A program made the position numbers and the translations under genes. From Phycisphaerales bacterium (GTDB taxonomy: Bacteria; Planctomycetota; Phycisphaerae; Phycisphaerales; UBA1924), in NCBI GenBank assembly GCA_020831775.1, contig JAFIFZ010000009.1:1-64000 (forward strand): a stretch of 64,000 nt of DNA, read 5' to 3'. Shown one piece after another: positions 27,163 through 36,711 of the stretch; positions within the stretch are counted from its first letter, which is position 1; every line of letters begins with the position of its first letter. The notes below the pieces were generated by a model. That model saw only the letters and a list, made by a program, of their open reading frames with translations. It was not told where the DNA came from and searched no databases.

Positions 27163-29630
27163 ACGAAGCCCAACTGCACCAGCGTGCGTCGGAGATCTTC
27201 CTCGCGGTGCGCTCGCTGCCCGACCCGCAGCGGGCCGAGGCGATCGAACGCGACGCCGAGAGCGACCCGCGCCTCATCGCCGAGGTGCAAAGCCTCCTCG
27301 CCTTCGACCACGCCGAACCGCCCGAAGACGACACCACGCCCTCGGGACACCAAGTCCCGCCGTACGACGCGCCGCCCAGCATCGGTCCGTACCGCATCCT
27401 CGCCCCGATCGGGCGCGGGGGCTCCGGACGCGTCTACCTCGCAGAGCAAGACACACCGATCCGCAGGCGCGTCGCGATCAAGGTCGTGCCCATGGCGGCC
27501 GGTTCCGGCGAGCTCGCCGCCCGCTTCGAGGTCGAACGGCGCGCCCTCGAAGCGGCCGACCACCCCAACATCGCGCGCGTGCTCGACGCCGGACGCACCG
27601 CCGACGGCTCGCCCTACCTCGTCATGGACCTCGTCGAGGGCGTCCCGATCACAGACTTCTGCAACGCCAAGGGCCTCGGCGTGCCCGAACGCGTCGGCCT
27701 CATGCTCAAGGTCGCCGGCGCGATCGAGCATGTCCACCGCCTCGGCGTGATCCACCGAGACCTCAAGCCCGCCAACATCCTCGTCGCAGAGACAGACACC
27801 GGCCCAGAGCCCAAGGTGCTCGACTTCGGCATCGCAAAGCCCGTCGCCGGAACCCTCGCCGAAGACTCGCCGCAGACCTCCGGCCTGCCCATCGGCACGC
27901 CCTCCTACATGGCCCCTGAGCAGACCCTCATCGGCGGCGGCGGCAAGCCCATCGACACCCGCGCCGATGTCTACGGCCTCGGCGCCGTCCTCTACGAACT
28001 CATCGCCGGACACCCGCCCATCGAAGCCGGGGGCGACCCCATCGAAGTCCTCCGCCGAATCCGCGAGCAGGTCCCGCCCCCCGCCGGCCGATCTTCAGAA
28101 GGCGTCCGAGCGTCCGCATCGATGATGGCCGACCTCGACCGAATCCTCGCCCGCTCGCTGGAGAAGTCGCCCGAACGCCGCTACTCCGGAGCGGGCGCCT
28201 GGGCCGCGGACCTCGCCCGCTGTCTCCGCTGCGAACCGATCGAAGCCCGCAGCCCGACCGTTGCCTACAGGCTGATGCGCTTCAGCCAGCGAAACCGCGC
28301 CGGCGTCGCCGCCGCGATCGTGGTGTGTTTCGCGGCCGCGCTCGCCATCGCCGGGCTGATCGCGGGCCGGATCGAGGCGGACCGCCAGCGAGCGATCGCC
28401 GTCGAGCACGCCGCGGCCCAGGAAGAGATCAACCGCTTCCTCACCGAAGACCTGCTCGGCGCCGCCTCGCCAAACGAGATGGGCGGCGATGTCTCGGCCC
28501 TCGACCTCGTGCGCCGCGCCAGCGCCCTCGTCCCCGGCCGCTTCCCGCAACGCCCGGTGATCGCCGCCTCGATCCACCACACCCTCGGCGCGACATTCGC
28601 GCAGCTCGGCGACCACGAAAGCGCCGAACGTCATCTCTCCGAAGCCTTCCAGCTCCGCCGAGCCTCGCTCGGGCCCGACGCGCCCGAAACCGTCCGAACC
28701 GAAATCGCCCGGGCCAACCTCCTCATCCGGCGTCAGCAGATGCAGGAGGCGGCCGAGGCCTCCCGCGCCGCGACAGATCGCGCCCGGCGCATCCTCGGCC
28801 CCGACGACCCGAGCCTGTACACCGCGATCAACGACCTGGGCATCCTGCTGTCCGACACCGGCGAGCACGCTGAAGCGATCGAGCTCCTCACCGATGCACT
28901 CAAGCACCGGCGAAGGCTCCTCGGCGACCGCCACCACGCCGTGCTGGCCACAGCCTCGAACCTCGCGATCGCCTACGACAACGCGGGCGAGACCCGGCGC
29001 TCGCTGGCCATGCTCAAGGAGGCGCTCACGATCGCCGAGTCGCTCCCCGCCCCGCCCAGGTTCTCGCTGCTCGGCCTGCACAACAACATCGGCGCGACCT
29101 ACCAGGGCCTCGGCGAGCCCCGGGCCGCGGCCCCGCACCTCCGGCGCGCCGTCGAACTCGCCGAAGAGGTCCTCAGCCCCGACCACCCCGCGACACTCAT
29201 CATCATGGGCAACCTCGCCGGACTCGAATCCGACACCGGCGACCCCGAGACCGCCGCAGAGCTCTACCGGGGCATCGTCGAACGAACGACCGAGCTCTAC
29301 GGCGGCGACACGCCCGACACCCTCAACGCCCGCTACGGCATGTACAACGCGGTCTGGAAAGCGGGCAGAGCCAAAGAAGCCGCGGACGGCTTCAGGGCGC
29401 TCCTGCCCGACATCCTCCGCGTCTTCGGCGAGGGGCACAGGATGGACGCGATGACCCGCATCTCGCTCGGCGTCGCGCTCATCGACGCGGGCGATCCACG
29501 TGCGGCCATCGATCTCGCCGAGCACGCCCATGCGATCTTGCTGAACCTCTACGGTCCCGACAACGACGATACCGTGAGCGCCGCAAGACTCGCCGAACGG
29601 GCCAGGACCGCCGCGAACAGCCGGCCCTGA
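27159..29630 (+). CDS. Transmembrane Ser/Thr protein kinase with TPR sensor domain
   Basis: About 823 residues. An N-terminal linker leads to a Hanks-type kinase domain (about 75-350) with IGRGGSGRVY, the ATP Lys in VAIKVV, HRDLKPANI, DFG and MAPEQ. One transmembrane helix (about 390-412) follows, then at least six TPRs in kinesin-light-chain-like spacing to the end. The TPR part should lie outside the cytoplasm. It overlaps the sigma factor gene by four bases, so the pair is co-expressed and probably one signalling module. Confidence 0.94.
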   Translation: MNEAQLHQRASEIFLAVRSLPDPQRAEAIERDAESDPRLIAEVQSLLAFDHAEPPEDDTTPSGHQVPPYDAPPSIGPYRILAPIGRGGSGRVYLAEQDTPIRRRVAIKVVPMAAGSGELAARFEVERRALEAADHPNIARVLDAGRTADGSPYLVMDLVEGVPITDFCNAKGLGVPERVGLMLKVAGAIEHVHRLGVIHRDLKPANILVAETDTGPEPKVLDFGIAKPVAGTLAEDSPQTSGLPIGTPSYMAPEQTLIGGGGKPIDTRADVYGLGAVLYELIAGHPPIEAGGDPIEVLRRIREQVPPPAGRSSEGVRASASMMADLDRILARSLEKSPERRYSGAGAWAADLARCLRCEPIEARSPTVAYRLMRFSQRNRAGVAAAIVVCFAAALAIAGLIAGRIEADRQRAIAVEHAAAQEEINRFLTEDLLGAASPNEMGGDVSALDLVRRASALVPGRFPQRPVIAASIHHTLGATFAQLGDHESAERHLSEAFQLRRASLGPDAPETVRTEIARANLLIRRQQMQEAAEASRAATDRARRILGPDDPSLYTAINDLGILLSDTGEHAEAIELLTDALKHRRRLLGDRHHAVLATASNLAIAYDNAGETRRSLAMLKEALTIAESLPAPPRFSLLGLHNNIGATYQGLGEPRAAAPHLRRAVELAEEVLSPDHPATLIIMGNLAGLESDTGDPETAAELYRGIVERTTELYGGDTPDTLNARYGMYNAVWKAGRAKEAADGFRALLPDILRVFGEGHRMDAMTRISLGVALIDAGDPRAAIDLAEHAHAILLNLYGPDNDDTVSAARLAERARTAANSRP

Positions 29631-29644
29631 CCGCAAGCCGATCG

Positions 29645-30349
29645 TCAAAACCCGTACCAGGTCCGCAGCACCTCGTCGGCCCGCTGTCGCACGCGGTCGT
29701 CCGGGTCGTTCGACGCCGCGTCGATCAGCCTGAGCACGACCGGTGTCTCCTCCAGAAACACCGGGCTGTGTCGCCCGATCCATGTCACCGCCGTGAGCCG
29801 GATCCTCGCGTCGCGTTCGTCGGAGAGCCCGCGGTACACGACATCCATCATCCGCTCGCGAGCGTCGGCGGACATCGGCGTGGTCTCCAGCCGCTCGGCG
29901 GCGAACGAGATCGCCATCGCCTGTGCGCGAAACTCTGTACCGAACTCGTAGAACAATCCGACCATCTCCGCGCCTTCATCGCAGAGCGTCTCGCCTTTCA
30001 GCCGCTCGTCGTACTCAAGAAGGAAGCGAACCCGATGGCTCCGCAGATTTCCAATGCCGACAATTTCGTGCGGCGAGAGTTTCCGGTATGACTCGGCTCG
30101 TCGGCGTTCTCGGTCAAGCAGATGATCGCCGGCCGGTGGCTCACTCGCTTCGGGCTCGGCCTCCGATTGCCCGCCGAGCACCAGCGCGAGCTCTTCGGGG
30201 CTCAGCGGCCCGCCTCCAGTGCTGCAGTGGTGCGGAGCGCCGCACACAACCGACGCGATCAGCATCGCCTGCATCGCGGCGGCTCCGACAATCGAACGCC
30301 TCAGCGTCCCGTCCCGACGACCGTTCACCTCTGCAGCTTCGCCCCGCAT
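29645..30349 (-). CDS. Exported HEAT-like repeat protein
   Basis: About 234 residues from the ATG at 30349, which has GGAGG five bases upstream. A basic N-terminus and hydrophobic stretch (IVGAAAMQAMLIASVVCG) look like a signal peptide or anchor. The C-terminal 80 residues have HEAT-like helical pairs (IRLTAVTWIGRHS, then RVRQRADEVLRTW). It is convergent with the kinase gene (14 bp apart) and divergent from kmo. Function unknown; a protein-binding scaffold is plausible. Confidence 0.6.
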   Translation of the reverse strand: MRGEAAEVNGRRDGTLRRSIVGAAAMQAMLIASVVCGAPHHCSTGGGPLSPEELALVLGGQSEAEPEASEPPAGDHLLDRERRRAESYRKLSPHEIVGIGNLRSHRVRFLLEYDERLKGETLCDEGAEMVGLFYEFGTEFRAQAMAISFAAERLETTPMSADARERMMDVVYRGLSDERDARIRLTAVTWIGRHSPVFLEETPVVLRLIDAASNDPDDRVRQRADEVLRTWYGF

Positions 30350-30470
30350 CTCGCCTCCAATCACAGAGCCGCCTCGACACACCGGCCCTTCAGGCATTTG
30401 ATCGGATCCGGACCGGGGTGTCAACCCCTTTGCCCGAGATACAGTTGCTCGAACCCACCAGAGCCGATCC

Positions 30471-31880
30471 ATGCCAAACCACACCAGCATTCTCAAGGAC
30501 AAAACAATCCTCATCGCCGGCGCCGGCCTCGCCGGCTCCCTCCTCGCCTGCTACTTCGCACCGCTGGGCTGCCGCGTGCTCGTGCTCGAACGCAGGGGCG
30601 ACCCGCGCGCCAAGGGCTTTGTCGGCGGGCGGTCGATCAACCTCGCCCTCTCCGCACGAGGGATCGACGGGCTCGAAGGCGTCGGCCTCGCCGACCGCGT
30701 CCTCGCCGGCGCCATCCCGATGCGCAAGCGCGTCATGCACTCGACCTCGGGCGAACTCACCGACCAGCCCTACAGCGCCAACCCCGAAGACGCCATCAAC
30801 TCCGTCAGCCGCTCGGGCCTGAACCTCACCCTGCTCGAAGCCGCCGACGAGCACCCCGGCGTCGAGATCCGCTTCAACCAGCGCGTCCTCGAATGCGACT
30901 TCGACGCCCCGTCGGTCACCACGCTCGACGAGGCCTCCGGGCAGCAGAGCGTCGAACGGGCCGACCTCGTCATCGGCGCAGACGGCGCATTCTCCGCCAT
31001 CCGCATGGCCATGCAGGTCTCGGGGCGCTTCAACTTCAGCCAGGACTATCTCGAACACGGCTATAAGGAACTCATGATCCCGCCCGCCGCAGACTGCGGC
31101 GTCGACCCCGATCTCCACGACGGTTTCGCCCTCGAACCCAACGCCCTGCACATCTGGCCCCGCGGCGGCTCGATGATGATCGCCCTGCCCAACCTCGACA
31201 AAACCTTCACCTGCACGCTCTTCTGGCCCTACCAGGGCGAGCACGCCTTCGACGCCGTCAGCGAAAGCAAGAAGGACATCCGCGCGTTCTTCGAGCGGCA
31301 CTACCCCGACGCCGTGCCGCTGATGCCCACGCTCGCCGACGATTACCTCGCAAACCCGATCGGCTCCCTAGTCACCGTCCGCTGCTGGCCCTGGCAGCGT
31401 GGGGGCAAGGTGGCGCTCGTGGGCGACGCCGCCCACGCCATCGTCCCGTTCTATGGCCAGGGCATGAACGCCGCCTTCGAGGACTGCCGTGTCCTGCACC
31501 GCTGCATCGTCGAGCAAGATGGCGATATCCCCGCCGCCCTCGACGAGTACCAGCGCCTCCGCAAGCCCGAGGCCGAGGCCATCGCCGACATGGCCCTGGA
31601 AAACTTCGTCGAGATGCGCGACAAGGTCGGCCGCCCCGAGTTCCTCTACCGCAAAAAGATCGAGCAGACACTCCACAAGGCCTTCCCGGGTAAGGTCGAG
31701 CCGCAGTACAACCTCGTCAGCTTCTCGACCGTCCCCTACACCAGGGCCCAGCAGCGGGGGCGCGACCTCGCCGGCGTCATTGAAACCATCGCAGAGCAAC
31801 TGCCCGCCAACGGGAACAGCGACGAACCCGGATGGAGCGAAGCCGTCCGACGTCTGGGCAAAGACCTGCTCGACGCGTAA
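30471..31880 (+). CDS. kmo: Kynurenine 3-monooxygenase
   Basis: About 469 residues, FAD-dependent aromatic hydroxylase. It converts L-kynurenine to 3-hydroxykynurenine with NADPH and O2. The FAD motif AGAGLAGS is near the N-terminus, and GDAAHAIVPFYGQGMNAAFED is the second FAD motif characteristic of KMO. R/S-rich FVGGRSINLALSARG matches the substrate-side loop. It precedes the formamidase by 34 bp and supplies the substrate for kynU, located 6 kb away. Confidence 0.95.
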   Translation: MPNHTSILKDKTILIAGAGLAGSLLACYFAPLGCRVLVLERRGDPRAKGFVGGRSINLALSARGIDGLEGVGLADRVLAGAIPMRKRVMHSTSGELTDQPYSANPEDAINSVSRSGLNLTLLEAADEHPGVEIRFNQRVLECDFDAPSVTTLDEASGQQSVERADLVIGADGAFSAIRMAMQVSGRFNFSQDYLEHGYKELMIPPAADCGVDPDLHDGFALEPNALHIWPRGGSMMIALPNLDKTFTCTLFWPYQGEHAFDAVSESKKDIRAFFERHYPDAVPLMPTLADDYLANPIGSLVTVRCWPWQRGGKVALVGDAAHAIVPFYGQGMNAAFEDCRVLHRCIVEQDGDIPAALDEYQRLRKPEAEAIADMALENFVEMRDKVGRPEFLYRKKIEQTLHKAFPGKVEPQYNLVSFSTVPYTRAQQRGRDLAGVIETIAEQLPANGNSDEPGWSEAVRRLGKDLLDA

Positions 31881-31914
31881 ACGCCAAGCCGCACGGCGAA
31901 CAGACAGGACATCG

Positions 31915-32580
31915 ATGAACCAGTCAAGCTCGGCAGAGAACAACGCCCCGCTCATCGACATCTCCCCGCCCATCACGCCCGACCTCGCCGTCTTCCCGGG
32001 CGACACGCCCCCCACGCGCGAGGTCCTCCTCGACATGGCCAAGGGCGACAACCTCACCCTCTCGACACTCCGCACAACGGTCCATTTGGGCAGCCACGCC
32101 GACGGCATCAACCACTACGCCGTCGACGGCGCCTCGATCGACGAGATGCCGCTGGAACGCTACATCGGCCCGTGCACGCTCGTGCGCGTCTCGGGCACGC
32201 GGGGCAGACGCGTCGCCAACGCCGACCTCCCGATCGACCGGCGCCTCCGACGCCTCCTCATCGCCACGGGCACGCAGCCCGACAAACGCGTCTTCAACCC
32301 CGACTTCAGTGGCCTCGAACCCACCCTCATCCACCGCCTCGCCGACCTCGGTGTCCGCACCATCGGCATCGACACCCCCAGCGTCGACATGGCGGACTCG
32401 AAGGACCTGCCGGCGCACGGCGCGTGCCTCGAACGAGGCATCGCCATCATCGAGGGCCTCGTCCTCGACGAGATCCCCGAGGGTGAATACGAACTCATCG
32501 CCCAGCCCCTCAAGCTCGTGGGATTCGACGCCAGCCCCGTCCGCGCTGTGCTCCGTCCTGTGCCTGTTGTTGAAGACTGA
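31915..32580 (+). CDS. kynB: Kynurenine formamidase (KynB-type cyclase family)
   Basis: About 221 residues. It hydrolyses N-formylkynurenine to kynurenine. Family signs are the start LIDISPPITPDLAVFPGD and the metal motif HLGSHADGINHY (usual form HxGTHxDxxxH). GIDTPSVD and the late acidic region match KynB. It is 34 bp after kmo. Tryptophan dioxygenase, which would make the substrate, is not in the window. Confidence 0.9.
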   Translation: MNQSSSAENNAPLIDISPPITPDLAVFPGDTPPTREVLLDMAKGDNLTLSTLRTTVHLGSHADGINHYAVDGASIDEMPLERYIGPCTLVRVSGTRGRRVANADLPIDRRLRRLLIATGTQPDKRVFNPDFSGLEPTLIHRLADLGVRTIGIDTPSVDMADSKDLPAHGACLERGIAIIEGLVLDEIPEGEYELIAQPLKLVGFDASPVRAVLRPVPVVED

Positions 32581-32595
32581 CCGCCCGCCGCCCCG

Positions 32596-33549
32596 TCACG
32601 CACCCGACGGCTTCCGCACCACCGGCACGACACCGATCAGGCGTCCGAGCATCCCCATCGCCTCCTTCAGGCTCGGGCGGGCCGGATCGGCGTTGTTGGC
32701 GTGCAGCATCATCACCGTCGCGTCGTCCTGAAAGTCGGTGACCCTCTGCCGCTCGCGCACCAGGCTCACAAACCGGTCCACGAAGTGTTCCGGCTCGTTC
32801 GGATCGATCTCCCCGGCCAGCTTCAAAAGCCCGTGCTCGCCGAGCTGCTCGCCCCCGGGGGGCGCTGCCTCAAGGATCGAGTCCGTGTACACCACAACAA
32901 GATCTCCGACATCGAGCCGCAGCGCAAACTGCTCGTAGTCCGTCGGCTCGACCACGCCCAAGGGCAGGTTCCGAACGCCCACCTCCGAGGCATCGCTCGC
33001 GAGCAGGTCCATCGGCATTTCCGGGCCCAGGTGCATCCACTCTCCTATCGACGCCCTGTAAAACAACGGCCTCGGATGCCCCGCGTTCGACACGATCAGG
33101 TGGTCCGTCGGCGCGTAGTAGGTCATCAGGACCGCCGTCGCAAACCGTCCCTCCTCGGAGATGCGGTTGAACTCCGCGTTCAGCGCCCGCGTGAACTTCG
33201 CCTGGTTCGGCGTGTTGATGTGCTTGCGGATCAGTTTCTTCAGCGAGGTCGCAAAGTGGTCGGCCCCCGCCCCGTGCCCCGAAACATCCGCCACCGCGAA
33301 ACGGCTGATGTTCCCAGACCCGCAAAGCGAGACATAGTACAGATCGCCACCGGTCGCGTCCCCGTTGTGCGGGCGGCTGTACACCACCGCGTCGATCCCC
33401 GGCACGCTGATCCGGTCCGTCGCCTCGCTGTTGCCGCCCCAGACCTCCAGGCAGCGCAGAAAATCGTCACGCGCGTAGTCCGCGTCGTGATCGTCCGGGC
33501 GAAGCCCTTCGGCCCCGTCCGAGGTCTGCTCTTGCGCGTGTCTGCTCAT
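32596..33549 (-). CDS. SpoIIE/RsbU-type PP2C-like phosphatase
   Basis: About 317 residues, soluble. The phosphatase domain (about 50-270) shows GGDLYYV, ADVSGHGAGAD and the late DDATVM, the metal-binding Asp positions of the SpoIIE family. An uncharacteristic N-terminal 45 residues lack a recognisable sensor. Such enzymes usually dephosphorylate anti-sigma-factor antagonists in partner-switching pathways; no partner is encoded next to it. It is convergent with kynB. Confidence 0.88.
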   Translation of the reverse strand: MSRHAQEQTSDGAEGLRPDDHDADYARDDFLRCLEVWGGNSEATDRISVPGIDAVVYSRPHNGDATGGDLYYVSLCGSGNISRFAVADVSGHGAGADHFATSLKKLIRKHINTPNQAKFTRALNAEFNRISEEGRFATAVLMTYYAPTDHLIVSNAGHPRPLFYRASIGEWMHLGPEMPMDLLASDASEVGVRNLPLGVVEPTDYEQFALRLDVGDLVVVYTDSILEAAPPGGEQLGEHGLLKLAGEIDPNEPEHFVDRFVSLVRERQRVTDFQDDATVMMLHANNADPARPSLKEAMGMLGRLIGVVPVVRKPSGA

Positions 33550-33662
33550 GAGGCCTTTGACCGGTGCGCCCGGTCTGTGAAGAGATCTTCATCGTTCAGA
33601 TCCGGGCAAAGCACCCGGCCCAACCAACGCAACCGGCTGACCGCGGCGCTTATGCCCGCCGT

Positions 33663-34535
33663 TCAGCCCTCAGACCCGTCCCGCAGCTTCGGGGCCGCCG
33701 CCCAGTGCAGCTTATCCATCACCGTCGCCCAGTAATCCCGCCCCGGATTGGTCACAAACCGAACAGGCGCGTCGTCCCGACCGATCCGCACCACATCCCC
33801 CGTCCGCAGCCCGCAAACCCGGCGACCGTCCAGTACGAGCGCCGTTCCCTCCCCGTTCGCCTCGTTGGCCCGCAGCACCCGCAATTCGATCGGCGTCGAG
33901 TTGTCCACAACGATCGGCCGGAACGCCAGCGTGTGCGCCGCGATCGCCGCGATCGCCAGGGCGTCCACGCCCGGCTCGATGATCGGGCCCCCGGCGCTCA
34001 GGTTGTACGCCGTAGAGCCGGTCGGCGTCGAAACGACCAGCCCGTCACCGTTCACTTTCGCGCCCGGACCCCCCGCGATCGACAGCGAGAGCTCGATCAT
34101 CCGGAAAGGAGGCCCCGCCGTCACCACCGCGTCGTTCAGACCAACCCCCTGATACACCGCCGACCGGCCCCGGCGAACCTCCGCCGTCAGCCGACGGTGC
34201 TCACGCACCAAGAGCTCATCGCCGCCCAGAAGTTCCGCGGCGGACCGCTCGAACGCCGCAAGGTCAAACTCGGCCATGAACCCCAGCTTCCCGAGGTTCA
34301 CGCCCAACAGCGGCACGCCGAGATCCGCAAACCGCCTCGCCTGGCTCAGCAGCGTCCCGTCCCCGCCCAGAACGACCACAAGCTCCGCTCCCTCGGCCGC
34401 CGAGGCGTCCTCCCGCTCCGTATCGGTCTCGCCAACCAGCGTCCCGTGGGCCGAGATCAGCTCACGCACACGCTCGGCCGCCCCGACGGCGTCGGCTTTG
34501 CGACGGTTCACCACAAGCAGCACAGACCTGCCCAC
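33663..34535 (-). CDS. nadK: NAD kinase
   Basis: About 290 residues. It phosphorylates NAD to NADP with ATP or polyphosphate. The motifs GGDGTLL and NGDGLVVSTPTGSTAYNLS are diagnostic. The GTG at 34535 is chosen: GGAGGTGA lies about five bases upstream and the sequence then enters the first strand (SVLLVVNRRKA) directly. It is 20 bp after dxs and probably in the same transcript, which fits since isoprenoid synthesis uses NADPH. Confidence 0.95.
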   Translation of the reverse strand: MGRSVLLVVNRRKADAVGAAERVRELISAHGTLVGETDTEREDASAAEGAELVVVLGGDGTLLSQARRFADLGVPLLGVNLGKLGFMAEFDLAAFERSAAELLGGDELLVREHRRLTAEVRRGRSAVYQGVGLNDAVVTAGPPFRMIELSLSIAGGPGAKVNGDGLVVSTPTGSTAYNLSAGGPIIEPGVDALAIAAIAAHTLAFRPIVVDNSTPIELRVLRANEANGEGTALVLDGRRVCGLRTGDVVRIGRDDAPVRFVTNPGRDYWATVMDKLHWAAAPKLRDGSEG

Positions 34536-34555
34536 CCGGTCACCTCCGGCTTCGA

Positions 34556-36568
34556 TCAGCGTCCGGCCGGAGAGCCCCGGCCGGGCGTCGGGGAGGGGTT
34601 GGCACGGCGTCCCGCCGCAGCGAGCACCGCACGCTCGATCCCGTCGGCGTCGATCCCCGCTTCGGCGAGCTGGTTCTTCCGCGAATCCTGATAGATCCAG
34701 CGGTCCGGCAAGCCGATCCGCGTGATCTTCGAGGTGTCGAGCCCCATTTCCTGCGCCGCCTCCAGCACCGCCGAACCGAAGCCCCCGACCACCGAGTGGT
34801 CCTCGACCGTCACGATCGGCGTCGATTTCTCGATCAGCGAGCGCAACAGCCCCCTGTCGACAGGCTTGGCAAACCTCGCGTCCCAGACCGCGACGCGCAG
34901 CTTCCCCTCCAGCCGCTCGCGGGCGTCCAGCGCCGCCATCGCGGGCGTCCCGAACGCCAGCACCGCGACATCCGGGGTGTCGTCGCCCGACCAAAGCTCG
35001 GGCGTCAGGCAGCGGGCCTTGCCGATCTCGAACGCCGGGCAACGCCCGCCCATGCGAGGATCGACATCGTCCCGCGGGTAGCGCACCGCCGAAAGCCCCG
35101 TGTCGTGCTCGCGCATGAACTCCAGCGCCGCGACCAGCGAGGGCTCGTCGATCGCCGCCATGATGCACGCGCCCGGCAGCGTCCGCAGGAGCGAGATGTC
35201 GCAGAAGCCGTGGTGCACCGCACCGTCGCCGCCCACAAGCCCCGCCCGGTCGAGGCACAGCCGCACCGGCAGCCCCTGCAGCGCAACCTCCTGAAACGCC
35301 TGGTCGAACGCGCGCTGCATGAAGGTCGAATACACCGCAAAGAACGGCTTCCACCCCGTCTTGGCAAGCCCCGCCATCATGTCCAGCGCGTGGCTCTCGC
35401 AGATCCCCGTGTCCCACACGCGGTCCGGGAACGCCTGCATCGGCCGAGTCAGCCCCGTCCCGTCGGGCATCGCCGCCGTGCACGCAACCACACGATCGTC
35501 ACGCTGCAGCAGATCCAGCATCGCCTCACCGAACGCGCCGGTGAACGAACGCCCGGCGCTCTTGACCTCGATGCGGCAGCCCTCGTCCTCCATATCGCCC
35601 GTCAGGTTGAACGACGGGGGCGAATGGAAGCTCGTCGCGTCGTTCTCCGCCGCATTGAGCCCCTTGCCCTTGACCGTCTTGACATGCAGCACCATCGGCC
35701 GGTCGAACTCGCGCGCCTCGGCGAGAAACTCGATCAGCGCCGGGATGTCGTGCCCGTCGATCGGCCCGACCGTCACCAGCCCGAACTTCTCGAACCACGA
35801 GTCCTCCGCCAGCATCGCCTTGGCAGCCTCGCCCATGCGGTGGTACGACTCGGTCAACGCCTCGCCACCGGGCATGTGGCTCAGCAGCTTCTTCGCCGTC
35901 TTCTTGAAGCCCCCGTAGGTGTGGCTCAGGCGAACGCGGTCGAAGTACTGCGACACGGCGCCCTGCGGCTTGGAGATCGACATCCCGTTGTCGTTCAGCA
36001 CCACCAAAAACTGTCGCTTCAGCGTCCCCGCGTTGTTCAGCCCCTCCATCGCCACGCCGTTGACGATCGACGCGTCGCCGATCAGCGTCACCACGCGCCG
36101 CCCGTCGGGGTTGTTCTTCGGGTCGAAGTGCTCGCGGTTGAGCTGGTCCCCGCGCGCCATGCCGACCGCCGTCGAGATCCCCGTCCCCGCGTGCCCGACG
36201 CTGAACAGGTCGTACGACGACTCACGCGGCTCAGGAAACCCCGCCATCCCCTCGCGCGTCCGCAGCTTCGAGAGCTGCTCCAGCCGCCCGGTGAGCAGCT
36301 TGTGCGGATAGCACTGGTGCCCCACATCAAAGAGCAGCCGGTCGCGCCCGAAGTCGAAGACATAGTGCATCGCCAAGGTCAGCTCGACGACGCCCAGGTT
36401 CGGCGCCAGATGCCCGCCCGTCTTGGAGACCTGGTCGATGATCGCCGCCCGGATCTCCGCCGCGACCTCGGGCAGACGCTCGGGCGGGATCGCCTTGAGG
36501 TCCTCGGGCCCGGCGATCGTCTTGAGCAGGCTGTAGGGCTGTCGATCCAAACTGGACGCTCCGGGCAT
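34556..36568 (-). CDS. dxs: 1-deoxy-D-xylulose-5-phosphate synthase
   Basis: About 670 residues, slightly longer than the usual 620-640. It joins pyruvate and glyceraldehyde 3-phosphate, using thiamine diphosphate, in the first step of the MEP isoprenoid route. Motifs are DVGHQCYPHKLLTGR, GDASIVNGVAMEGLN with LNDNGMSIS for ThDP/Mg, GPIDGHD, and the catalytic Glu in TGICESHAL. The extra length is a Gly/Pro/Arg-rich C-terminal tail. The prenyl synthase gene lies upstream on the same strand, nadK downstream. Confidence 0.96.
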   Translation of the reverse strand: MPGASSLDRQPYSLLKTIAGPEDLKAIPPERLPEVAAEIRAAIIDQVSKTGGHLAPNLGVVELTLAMHYVFDFGRDRLLFDVGHQCYPHKLLTGRLEQLSKLRTREGMAGFPEPRESSYDLFSVGHAGTGISTAVGMARGDQLNREHFDPKNNPDGRRVVTLIGDASIVNGVAMEGLNNAGTLKRQFLVVLNDNGMSISKPQGAVSQYFDRVRLSHTYGGFKKTAKKLLSHMPGGEALTESYHRMGEAAKAMLAEDSWFEKFGLVTVGPIDGHDIPALIEFLAEAREFDRPMVLHVKTVKGKGLNAAENDATSFHSPPSFNLTGDMEDEGCRIEVKSAGRSFTGAFGEAMLDLLQRDDRVVACTAAMPDGTGLTRPMQAFPDRVWDTGICESHALDMMAGLAKTGWKPFFAVYSTFMQRAFDQAFQEVALQGLPVRLCLDRAGLVGGDGAVHHGFCDISLLRTLPGACIMAAIDEPSLVAALEFMREHDTGLSAVRYPRDDVDPRMGGRCPAFEIGKARCLTPELWSGDDTPDVAVLAFGTPAMAALDARERLEGKLRVAVWDARFAKPVDRGLLRSLIEKSTPIVTVEDHSVVGGFGSAVLEAAQEMGLDTSKITRIGLPDRWIYQDSRKNQLAEAGIDADGIERAVLAAAGRRANPSPTPGRGSPAGR

Positions 36569-36613
36569 TCGATCTTCTTGACGAACGCGTACTCAAACCA
36601 CTTCGGATGCTAG

Positions 36614-36633
36614 CTTTCAATAGCTTTTGAAAG
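36614..36633. promoter_or_regulatory. AT-rich palindrome upstream of dxs
   Basis: CTTTCAA / TTGAAAG around a six-base centre, about 45 bp upstream of the dxs start in an unusually AT-rich patch. Probably part of the dxs promoter or operator; not resolved further. Confidence 0.4.
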
Positions 36634-36711
36634 AACCCGAAATTCTACCGCCGCGGCCGATGCCCCGACGGGGATCTTTGGCCCCCGGAGGCCAGGGATC
36701 GATCCGGCCGC

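Noticed and set aside
34796-36613. 605-codon plus-strand frame opposite dxs
   Set aside because: Composition is typical of an antisense shadow (His/Arg/Gln rich). dxs motifs on the minus strand are unambiguous.
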